From contig CAZMMV010000069.1 of NCBI GenBank assembly GCA_964567475.1, positions 1 to 8,956 of the forward strand: 8,956 nucleotides of DNA, in the 5' to 3' direction. This document shows positions 1-5,037 of this stretch, piece by piece. The notes under the pieces are model-generated. The model saw only the letters and a list, made by a program, of their open reading frames with translations, searched no databases and had not been told where the DNA came from. Numbering within the stretch: the stretch's first letter is position 1; each line of letters begins with the position of its first letter. The DNA comes from CAZMMV01 sp964567475 (GTDB lineage Bacteria > Bacillota > Clostridia > Tissierellales > Tissierellaceae). A program made the translations under genes and the position numbers.

Positions 1-486
1 AGTCAATATAATATAAAATTAGAAGATAAGCCTCAAATAATAGCTGCAAATAAAATAGATATACTAGCTGAAGAAGAAAAAAATGAAATTATAGAAAGGC
101 TTAAAAAAGAATTAAAAGATACAGAATATAAAATATATCCTGTATCAGCTGCAAGCTTAGAAGGAATAGAAGAGTTGAAATATGGTATGTGGGAATTACT
201 ATCTAATGCAAATTGGGATTATGAAACCTTTGATGAAGATTTTATATTTATAGAAGAAGATGGAGATAATGAAATAATAGTAAAAAAAGAAGAAGAAAAA
301 TATATAGTAGAGGGAGAATTCATAGAAAGACTTTTAGAATCAACTTACTTTGATAATGTAGACTCTCTAAGATACTTCCAAGAGATGCTAAGGAAAAAGG
401 GTGTAATTGATCAACTAAGAGAACTAGGTATAACTGAAAATGACAGTGTATTTATTTGTGAATATGAATTTGAATTCTTTGAATAA
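1..486 (+). CDS. obg: GTPase Obg/CgtA, C-terminal part (5' truncated by window)
   Basis: Obg is an essential GTPase that binds the 50S ribosomal subunit and links ribosome assembly to growth and stress signals. The reading frame is open from base 1 and ends in TAA; 161 residues are visible, and the glycine-rich Obg fold and the G1-G3 motifs lie upstream of the window. Visible residues 17-20 are NKID, the G4 guanine-specificity motif, and SAAS at about 49-52 is the G5 motif. From about residue 78 to the end is a compact acidic domain (EEDGDNEIIV... ending GITENDSVFICEYEFEFFE). It matches the Obg C-terminal (OCT) domain, whose hallmark is a GI-x-x-GD-x-V-x-I-x-x-x-EFE ending. The next gene, yhbY, begins 26 bases later with its own ribosome binding site, which is the usual clostridial order. 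An internal TTG at 175 is not a plausible start because the upstream frame carries the GTPase motifs. Confidence 0.95.
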   Translation, partial: SQYNIKLEDKPQIIAANKIDILAEEEKNEIIERLKKELKDTEYKIYPVSAASLEGIEELKYGMWELLSNANWDYETFDEDFIFIEEDGDNEIIVKKEEEKYIVEGEFIERLLESTYFDNVDSLRYFQEMLRKKGVIDQLRELGITENDSVFICEYEFEFFE

Positions 487-512
487 GATATTAATCTAAA
501 GGAGCTGATAAA

Positions 513-803
513 TTGTTAACAGGAAAACAAAGAGCTTATTTAAAAAGTATGGCAAATACTATTGAGCCATTATTTCAAGTAGGTAAAAATGGATTAAGTG
601 ATAACTTTATAATTCAAGTAAAGGAAGCTTTAGAAGCAAGAGAACTAATAAAAATAAAAGTTTTAAATAATAGCCTATTAGATTCTACAGAAGTTGCTAG
701 AGATCTATCAGAGAAAACTGATTCTGAATTTGTACAAAGTATAGGGAATAAATTTGTAATATATAAGGAATCACAAGAAAACAAGAACATAGAGTTGCCA
801 TAA
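513..803 (+). CDS. yhbY: YhbY-type RNA-binding protein (CRM domain)
   Basis: This 96-residue protein is a single CRM-domain (CRS1/YhbY) RNA-binding protein, a family associated with pre-50S ribosomal particles. The N-terminal LTGKQRAYLKSMAN and the loop PLFQVGKNGLSDNFI (about residues 19-33) are characteristic; GKNG corresponds to the family GxxG RNA-contact loop. The helix VKEALEARELIKIKVLNN and the terminal strand GNKFVIYKES complete the fold, and the length is normal. The start is TTG. It is preferred because AAAGGAG at 498-504 sits 8 bases upstream and the family begins exactly at this Leu-Thr-Gly-Lys. It follows obg by 26 bases and is very probably co-transcribed. Its neighbours (obg, rsfS) also act on the large ribosomal subunit. 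The precise biochemical role of the family is only partly known. Confidence 0.93.
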   Translation: MLTGKQRAYLKSMANTIEPLFQVGKNGLSDNFIIQVKEALEARELIKIKVLNNSLLDSTEVARDLSEKTDSEFVQSIGNKFVIYKESQENKNIELP

Positions 804-810
804 TATACTA

Positions 811-842
811 ATTAAACTTCAGAATTAATTCTGAAGTTTAAT
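811..842. repeat. Perfect 32-nt palindrome between yhbY and nadD
   Basis: Two 16-base arms (ATTAAACTTCAGAATT and its exact reverse complement) meet with no spacer. As RNA they can form a 14-bp stem closed by a TTAA loop. No T-run follows on either strand (downstream is CCTAATTG), so this is not a canonical Rho-independent terminator. It lies 7 bases after the yhbY stop and 21 bases before nadD, inside an otherwise continuous operon. Possible roles are a partial attenuator, an RNA-processing or stability hairpin, or a protein-binding dyad; the sequence does not decide between them. Confidence 0.85.
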
Positions 843-863
843 CCTAATTGTCGGAGGGAAAAA

Positions 864-1475
864 ATGAAAATTGGAATACTAGGAGGTACATTTGATCCTA
901 TACATAAAGGACATTTAATGATAGGAGAATATGCCAGAGTATATGCTGAACTAGATAAAGTTGTATTTATGCCGTCTGGTACACATCCCTTTAAGGATAA
1001 TAAAAAAATTACAAGTGCAAAAAAAAGATGTGAAATGATCCAGTTGGCAATAAAATCTAATCCTTATTTTAAGATATCCAACATTGAAATGGAAACAACT
1101 GGCATAAACTATACTATAGATACTATTAGATGTTTTAAAAAACAATATAAGGAAGATGAAATTTATTTTATAATTGGTTCAGATATATTATTTGAAATAG
1201 AAGAGTGGAAGGAATTTGAAGAGTTATTAGAGATATGTAAATTTATATTATTTTATAGAATAGATGAAGAAAAAAGTATATCTAAGAAGATAAAGCAATT
1301 AAAGATATTATATAAAATGAATATAACAAAAATAGAAACTCCTATATTTCCTATATCTTCTACAGAAATAAGAGAAAAGGCAAAAAAAAATATAAGTATA
1401 AAATATTTAGTTCAAGAAGATGTAGAAAACTATATATGGAGAAATAATTTATATAAGGAAGAATTATATGAATAA
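864..1475 (+). CDS. nadD: Nicotinate-nucleotide adenylyltransferase NadD
   Basis: NadD transfers AMP from ATP to nicotinic acid mononucleotide, giving deamido-NAD, the step before NAD synthetase in both de novo and salvage NAD synthesis. The 203-residue protein opens with GILGGTFDPIHKGHL (residues 4-18). This is the nucleotidyltransferase signature, with HxGH at H14 and H17. NYTIDT (82-87), GSD (105-107) and ISSTEIR (164-170) are further family motifs; the last is the second ATP-binding motif. Length is typical. ATG is chosen because GGAGGG at 853-858 is correctly spaced and the Rossmann strand starts at residue 2. The 3' end overlaps yqeK by 8 bases, implying translational coupling, a pairing common in Firmicutes. 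The gene carries an A9 run at 1382-1390 near its end. Confidence 0.96.
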   Translation: MKIGILGGTFDPIHKGHLMIGEYARVYAELDKVVFMPSGTHPFKDNKKITSAKKRCEMIQLAIKSNPYFKISNIEMETTGINYTIDTIRCFKKQYKEDEIYFIIGSDILFEIEEWKEFEELLEICKFILFYRIDEEKSISKKIKQLKILYKMNITKIETPIFPISSTEIREKAKKNISIKYLVQEDVENYIWRNNLYKEELYE

Positions 1476-2046
1476 TTTTAAAGAAGAACAAATTATAAAA
1501 GATATAGGAAAAAAGAGATACTCTCATTCCTTAAATGTGATGGAAATGGCATTAAAATTGTCTGAAATATATAATGCAGATAATGAAAAGGTTAAGATAG
1601 CTGCTAAGTTTCATGATTGTGGAAAAATAAGAGATAAAACTAAATTATTGGAGATGGCAGGAGAGTTTGATATAATTTTAGACCAGTGTATGGAGCATAA
1701 TATAGAATTAATACATGGACCACTAGGTGCTAAAATAGCTAAAGAAAGATATAAAATAAGAGATAAAGAAGTATTAAATGCAATAAAATATCATACAACT
1801 GCTAGGGAAAATATGACTTTACTAGACAAGATAATTTATATATCAGACTATATAGAACCTGGAAGAAAGTTTCCTGGTGTAGAAGAAGTAAGAGAATTAG
1901 CTTTTAAAGATATAGATAAGAGTATTATAATGGCTATGGATAAGACTATAAATTTCTTAATAGATAACAAAAATCTTATACATACTGAGACTATAAAAGC
2001 AAGAAATTATTTAATAATAAATGATAATAAAACAGGAGGTGTATAG
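1468..2046 (+). CDS. yqeK: YqeK-type HD-domain Ap4A hydrolase (symmetrical)
   Basis: This 192-residue protein is an HD-superfamily metal-dependent hydrolase of the YqeK family. Members are known to split diadenosine tetraphosphate symmetrically into two ADP, removing an alarmone-like nucleotide. Visible candidate metal ligands in order are H20 (YSHSL), H49-D50 (FHDCGK), H83 (LIHGP), H109 (KYHTT) and D127 (ISDYIEPGRKF). The stretch ISDYIEPGRKFPGV is especially characteristic of YqeK rather than other HD proteins. The ATG lies inside the end of nadD (8-base overlap), and rsfS begins on the base after the TAG stop, so all three are almost certainly translated from one mRNA. Many Clostridia carry a LytR-CpsA-Psr gene between yqeK and rsfS; it is absent here. 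Confidence 0.94.
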   Translation: MNNFKEEQIIKDIGKKRYSHSLNVMEMALKLSEIYNADNEKVKIAAKFHDCGKIRDKTKLLEMAGEFDIILDQCMEHNIELIHGPLGAKIAKERYKIRDKEVLNAIKYHTTARENMTLLDKIIYISDYIEPGRKFPGVEEVRELAFKDIDKSIIMAMDKTINFLIDNKNLIHTETIKARNYLIINDNKTGGV

Positions 2047-2382
2047 ATGACAGATTTAAAGAAAAAATTAGAAATAGTTACAAAGGCTTGTGAAGATAAA
2101 AAAGGAATAGATATAAAAGTCTTAAATATATCAGAATTAACGACTATAGCAGATTATTTTGTAATAGTTAGTGGCAATTCTTCAGCACAATCTATGTCAA
2201 TAGCAGATGAGGTAGAGCGAAAAGTATTGGATGCAGGAGAAACAGAGTTTTCTAAAGAAGGTTATAGAAGTGGTAGATGGATACTTTTAGATTTAGGTGA
2301 TATAATAGTTCATATATTTCATAAGGAAGAACGAGAGTTTTACGATATTGAAAGACTTTGGACAAATAGAGAAGAGGACTAG
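2047..2382 (+). CDS. rsfS: Ribosomal silencing factor RsfS
   Basis: RsfS (YbeB/DUF143 family) binds ribosomal protein uL14 on the free 50S subunit and blocks joining with 30S, damping translation in starvation or stationary phase. The 111-residue protein shows the family core: ISELTTIADYFVIVSGNSS (about 28-46), the helix SMSIADEVERKV, EGYRSGRWILLDLGDIIVHIF (about 71-91) and the end REFYDIERLW. Length is typical. ATG directly follows the yqeK stop, and a strong AGGAGGT at 2034-2040 lies within the end of yqeK, giving optimal spacing. Together with obg and yhbY it makes this operon rich in large-subunit assembly and control functions. Confidence 0.96.
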   Translation: MTDLKKKLEIVTKACEDKKGIDIKVLNISELTTIADYFVIVSGNSSAQSMSIADEVERKVLDAGETEFSKEGYRSGRWILLDLGDIIVHIFHKEEREFYDIERLWTNREED

Positions 2383-2413
2383 GATGAATAAAATAAATAT
2401 TGGGAGAGATAAT

Positions 2414-2794
2414 ATGAAAAACAAACAATTATCTACAGAGAAGGCACCAGCAGCAGTAGGGGCTTATTCACAAGGAATAAAATCAGCTAATATGATATTT
2501 ACATCAGGTCAATTGCCAATAAATCCTGCAAATGGTGAATTAGTTGTAGGAGATATAAAAAAAGCAACAAAATTATCCTTAGAAAATATAAAAGCAATTT
2601 TAGAAGCAGGAGAAGGAACTATAGAAGATGTAGTTAAGGTAACAGTATTTGTAAAGGATATGAATAACTTTGCTATAATTAATGAAGTTTATGAAGAGTT
2701 TTTTGGAAATCATAAGCCAGCTAGAGCTTTGGTAGAAGTAGCCAGATTACCAAAAGACGCAGATTTAGAAATAGAAGCTATAGCAGCTTTATAA
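2414..2794 (+). CDS. ridA: RidA family reactive enamine/imine deaminase
   Basis: RidA (YjgF/YER057c/UK114) hydrolyses reactive 2-aminoacrylate and related enamine/imine intermediates released by PLP enzymes such as threonine/serine dehydratase, protecting other PLP enzymes from damage. From the chosen ATG the protein is 126 residues, the usual size. Motifs include APAAVGAYSQG (11-21), FTSGQLPINPANGE (29-42) and KPARALVEVARLPKDADLEIEAIA (101-124). R104 corresponds to the conserved substrate-binding arginine and E119 to the conserved glutamate of active RidA proteins. The start at 2414 is preferred because GGGAGAG at 2402-2408 precedes it and the family begins near this residue. An in-frame ATG at 2384 would add 10 residues unlike the family, and a TTG at 2348 lies inside rsfS. 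The gene sits 31 bases after rsfS and ends just before a strong terminator, so it is probably the last gene of the operon. Confidence 0.94.
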   Translation: MKNKQLSTEKAPAAVGAYSQGIKSANMIFTSGQLPINPANGELVVGDIKKATKLSLENIKAILEAGEGTIEDVVKVTVFVKDMNNFAIINEVYEEFFGNHKPARALVEVARLPKDADLEIEAIAAL

Positions 2795-2850
2795 TATAAG
2801 ATATAAAAACAGGTAGAGCTTTTAAGCTCTACCTGTTTTTATATCTTATA
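2795..2850. terminator. Bidirectional Rho-independent terminator (ridA / dacF)
   Basis: This is a perfect inverted repeat. Bases 2795-2821 pair with 2824-2850, with two unpaired T at the centre (27 bp at the DNA level, a few fewer in RNA because of the loop). The GC-richer core ACAGGTAGAGCT is flanked by an A5 tract on the left and a T5 tract on the right, so each strand shows a stem followed by T-rich sequence. It lies between convergent ridA (+) and dacF (-) and can end both transcripts. The dacF stop codon (2839-2841) and its last codons are inside the right arm. Confidence 0.92.
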
Positions 2851-4107
2851 CAGAGAAGTTCTTTTTTGTTTTAATTTTCGTCTTTTCTTTTTTTTCTTTA
2901 AAATTGAAATCCTTAACATAATTAAAGCTATAAATACGCCAATATACCATTTACTTATAATTTTTGATAAAAATCCAGGTATGGGTACCTTTTCTATAGA
3001 CATAGTAGAGACTATATCTGCCTCAGCAATTACTTTATCTTCTAAAAGGTATCTAACACTACCAATTTTTTGTCCCTTTTTTATAGGTGCTTCTAAATTT
3101 TTATCAAAAGATATGCTTTCTATTATTTTATCAACATCTTTGTAATTTACAATACAATAGCTATCAGATTTGGTTACTCCAGTTGCAAATGGAAGAACAC
3201 CATTCTTTACATTAAAGTTATCAATAAATTTATTAGCAAAGCAAACATTAATTTTGTTAAAATTATTTAGACCATAATTAAATAATTTATGAGTATCAAT
3301 GTGAATGTTTTCCTGATCTGAATTTAAGACAACCGCTAAAAAATTATATCCATTTTTTTCTAAAGAAGTTACAAGACAATATCCAGCGTCACTTGTATAT
3401 CCAGATTTAACTCCATTTACTCCTTCATATTTAACAGGAATATATTTTCCATCTAAAAGAATTTTCTTATTAGAGTAAAGAAGTTGATTAGCTGATTTTA
3501 AATATCTTTCTTCAGATTTTTTATTTGTTGCTGGAATAATTCCTGTATAGTTTTTAACTATATCTTTAAAAGTAGGATTTTTCATTGCATAGTTAGCAAT
3601 AAGAGCTAAATCATAAGCAGTAGTTACATGATTTTCATCAGGTAAGCCATTGGGATTAATAAATTTAGTATTTACTGCCCCTATGGATTTTGCTTTTTCA
3701 TTCATAAGCTTTGAAAAATCTTTTATATTTCCAGAAACATATTTAGCAATTGCAAAAGCTGCATCATTAGCGGATTCAATAAGTAAAGCATCTAATAATT
3801 GTTTTAAGGTTAGTATTTCCCCAGCTTCCAATGCTATATGACTACCATATGTTAAATTTACAACTTCTTCGTCAATAGTTATTAAATCATTTAAATTTCC
3901 ATTTTCTATGGCCAATATAGCAGTCATAATTTTAGTGGTACTAGCAGGGTACAACTTTTGATTAGAATTTTTTTCATAGAGGATTTCTAAAGTATCAAAA
4001 TCAACTAAAATAGCTGCTTCACCACGGATATCCATATTTTCTCCAAAGGAAGTAGAATATGTAGAGAGTATAAAAATAAATATAATAAATATTAAAAGCT
4101 TTTTCAA
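2839..4107 (-). CDS. dacF: D-alanyl-D-alanine carboxypeptidase (DacF-type, class C low-molecular-weight PBP)
   Basis: This serine peptidase removes the terminal D-Ala from peptidoglycan stem peptides outside the cell, limiting cross-linking. Numbering here counts from the upstream GTG at 4119 (426 residues); the chosen TTG start gives 422. A signal peptide comes first (KKLLIFIIFIFIL, then a cleavage region near STSFG). The penicillin-binding motifs follow: STTK (S60 nucleophile, K63), SAN (116-118) and KSG (238-240, a common variant of KTG). A PBP5-like C-terminal beta domain covers about 285-380. A hydrophobic segment WYIGVFIALIMLRISIL (391-407) and the basic tail KKKKKRRKLKQKR follow, which should anchor the protein in the membrane with the tail inside. 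The TTG at 4107 is preferred because AAGGTGGTGA (4122-4113, one mismatch from ideal) lies 5 bases upstream; GTG at 4119 or 4116 would fall inside that site. DacF and DacB paralogues are hard to separate by eye, so the symbol is tentative. Confidence 0.93.
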   Translation of the reverse strand: MKKLLIFIIFIFILSTYSTSFGENMDIRGEAAILVDFDTLEILYEKNSNQKLYPASTTKIMTAILAIENGNLNDLITIDEEVVNLTYGSHIALEAGEILTLKQLLDALLIESANDAAFAIAKYVSGNIKDFSKLMNEKAKSIGAVNTKFINPNGLPDENHVTTAYDLALIANYAMKNPTFKDIVKNYTGIIPATNKKSEERYLKSANQLLYSNKKILLDGKYIPVKYEGVNGVKSGYTSDAGYCLVTSLEKNGYNFLAVVLNSDQENIHIDTHKLFNYGLNNFNKINVCFANKFIDNFNVKNGVLPFATGVTKSDSYCIVNYKDVDKIIESISFDKNLEAPIKKGQKIGSVRYLLEDKVIAEADIVSTMSIEKVPIPGFLSKIISKWYIGVFIALIMLRISILKKKKKRRKLKQKRTSLYKI

Positions 4108-4136
4108 AAAATTCACCACCTTTGCTTAATAAATTT

Positions 4137-4145
4137 ATTATATCA
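4137..4145 (-). promoter_or_regulatory. Extended -10 promoter element for dacF
   Basis: Read on the - strand this is TGATATAAT: a consensus TATAAT box (4142-4137) preceded by the TG-N extension used by extended -10 sigma-A promoters. Transcription would start near 4130, giving a leader of about 23 bases that holds the AAGGTGGTGA ribosome binding site before the TTG at 4107. No good -35 is present: TTCTTT is found at 17-bp spacing, and the TG extension could compensate. A sporulation sigma factor cannot be excluded, since Bacillus dacF is sigma-F dependent, but no such motif is evident. Confidence 0.55.
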
Positions 4146-4203
4146 AAAATTTCTATAAAAAAGAAGGAAAAAAAAGAATTATGTAGAATTAGATATAGAG
4201 AAT

Positions 4204-4217
4204 TATAATAATATAAT
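4204..4217 (+). promoter_or_regulatory. Candidate -10 boxes for comEA
   Basis: Two TATAAT hexamers occur in near tandem, at 4204-4209 and 4212-4217. The second is the mirror copy of the dacF -10 box. Use of the second would place the transcript start near 4224 and leave a leader of about 16 bases with the G5 ribosome binding site. No convincing -35 is seen (TTAGAT at 17-bp spacing is poor) and there is no TG extension. This fits a weak or activator-dependent promoter, which is inference. Confidence 0.4.
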
Positions 4218-4239
4218 AAATTTATTGGGGGTAGTAAAA

Positions 4240-4893
4240 ATGTATAGCTTTACAAAAAGAGAGCAAATCGTTATACTAGTAATTGCTTTTATAATAATTT
4301 TTTCTTTATTTTTTAAATTTGCAGTGTTAGGTAAAGTAAATACAAAAAAGGATGAAATAGAAATTATTAGTAAAGATGAACAATTAGAAAGTTTAGTAGA
4401 AGTAAAAGAACTAGGAGATAACAGAGAAGAACAAGAAGTTAGTGAGGATAGAATTATCATGGTACATATAAGTGGGCAGGTATATAAACCAGGAATTGTA
4501 GAATTAAAAGTTGGTGAAAGATTAAAAGATGCAATAGAATATTCAGGGGGATTGAAAAAAGAGGCGGATATTGATAAAATAAACTTAGCTAAGAAATTAT
4601 CTGATGAAGATAAAATATATATACCGAAGATTGGTGAAGAAATAGGAGATATACAGGATATGTCGATTGAAAACCTTGAATCTACAAAAGGAGAAAGTAC
4701 TGGAAAAGTAAACATAAACAATTGTACTAAAGAGCTATTGATATCCTTGCCAGGAATTGGAGAAGTTACATCAGAAAAAATAATAAATTATAGAAATGAA
4801 AATAAATTTGATACAATAGAAGATATAAAAAAGGTATCAGGAATAGGTGAAAAGAAATTTGATGAAATAAAAGATTTAATTATAGTTAAATAG
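4240..4893 (+). CDS. comEA: ComEA-type competence protein, DNA-binding receptor for DNA uptake
   Basis: ComEA is a membrane-anchored double-stranded-DNA receptor that hands transforming DNA to the ComEC channel. The 217-residue protein has a single N-terminal membrane helix (about 9-30, IVILVIAFIIIFSLFF) and an acidic linker. An SLBB domain follows (about 72-130: HISGQVYKPGIVELKVGERLKDAIEYSGG...DKIYIPK). The C-terminal helix-hairpin-helix domain (about 155-217) has two hairpins, LPGIG (170-174) and VSGIG (199-203), after the typical VNINNCTKELL. Domain order and length match Gram-positive ComEA. ATG at 4240 is chosen over an in-frame TTG at 4225, which would overlap the GGGGGT ribosome binding site at 4227-4232. 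comEB and comEC do not follow; selA is next, 144 bases downstream. A general DNA-binding or adhesion role is a less likely alternative. Confidence 0.9.
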   Translation: MYSFTKREQIVILVIAFIIIFSLFFKFAVLGKVNTKKDEIEIISKDEQLESLVEVKELGDNREEQEVSEDRIIMVHISGQVYKPGIVELKVGERLKDAIEYSGGLKKEADIDKINLAKKLSDEDKIYIPKIGEEIGDIQDMSIENLESTKGESTGKVNINNCTKELLISLPGIGEVTSEKIINYRNENKFDTIEDIKKVSGIGEKKFDEIKDLIIVK

Positions 4894-4959
4894 TGAGTTG
4901 TAATAAATAAGAATTTATAAGTAATTAAGGATTTAGACTTTTTACATTTTTAACAGATG

Positions 4960-4990
4960 TTCAATATACACTAATATATTGGTATATAAA
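4960..4990 (+). promoter_or_regulatory. Possible selA promoter/operator region with overlapping dyads
   Basis: Within the 144-base comEA-selA gap, TGGTATATA at 4980-4988 resembles an extended -10 (TG-N-TATATA), with TTCAAT at 4960-4965 at 17-bp spacing as a weak -35. An alternative -35 is TTTACA at 4941-4946 paired with TATACA at 4965. Two dyads overlap the region: CAATATA (4962-4968) with TATATTG (4975-4981), and ATATAC (4964-4969) with GTATAT (4982-4987). No terminator is seen in the gap, so read-through from comEA is also possible. This is a weak call in A+T-rich sequence. Confidence 0.3.
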
Positions 4991-5037
4991 AAAGTGAATA
5001 TTATCTAGTAGTAGAATAAAATACAGGAAGTGATAAA

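Larger units (their letters stand above)
4128..4226. repeat. 16-bp perfect inverted repeat spanning the dacF/comEA divergent promoters
   Basis: The left arm 4128-4143 (AATAAATTTATTATAT) is the exact reverse complement of the right arm 4211-4226, with 67 bases between. Each arm contains a TATAAT box pointing outward, so the two divergent promoters share the same sequence from -10 to about +3. Part of the match could reflect low-complexity A+T sequence, but 16 of 16 positions agree. Confidence 0.8.

Noticed and set aside
804..809. TATACT as a -10 box for a separate nadD promoter
   Set aside because: No -35 element at suitable spacing and no TG extension. In this base composition such hexamers arise by chance, and the operon context explains transcription.
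951..1145. Antisense open frame within nadD
   Set aside because: It is a short shadow over the NadD coding region with unusual composition and no motif.
2348..2413. N-terminal extension of ridA from TTG 2348 or ATG 2384
   Set aside because: The added residues are unlike the RidA family, and the longer form overlaps rsfS. ATG 2414 has a good ribosome binding site and gives the standard length.
3650..3841. + strand open frame within dacF
   Set aside because: It is antisense to the penicillin-binding SAN motif region of dacF and has no independent evidence.
4203..4721. Long - strand open frame (172 codons) opposite comEA
   Set aside because: It is Ser/Ile/Phe-rich low-complexity sequence, exactly antisense to the well-supported comEA frame, with no family motifs. 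It is a by-product of A+T-rich coding bias.
4894..5037. Possible selC (tRNA-Sec) or small RNA between comEA and selA
   Set aside because: The gap is A+T-rich with no cloverleaf-like GC stems and no CCA-end signal. Short ATG frames in it close within a few codons.
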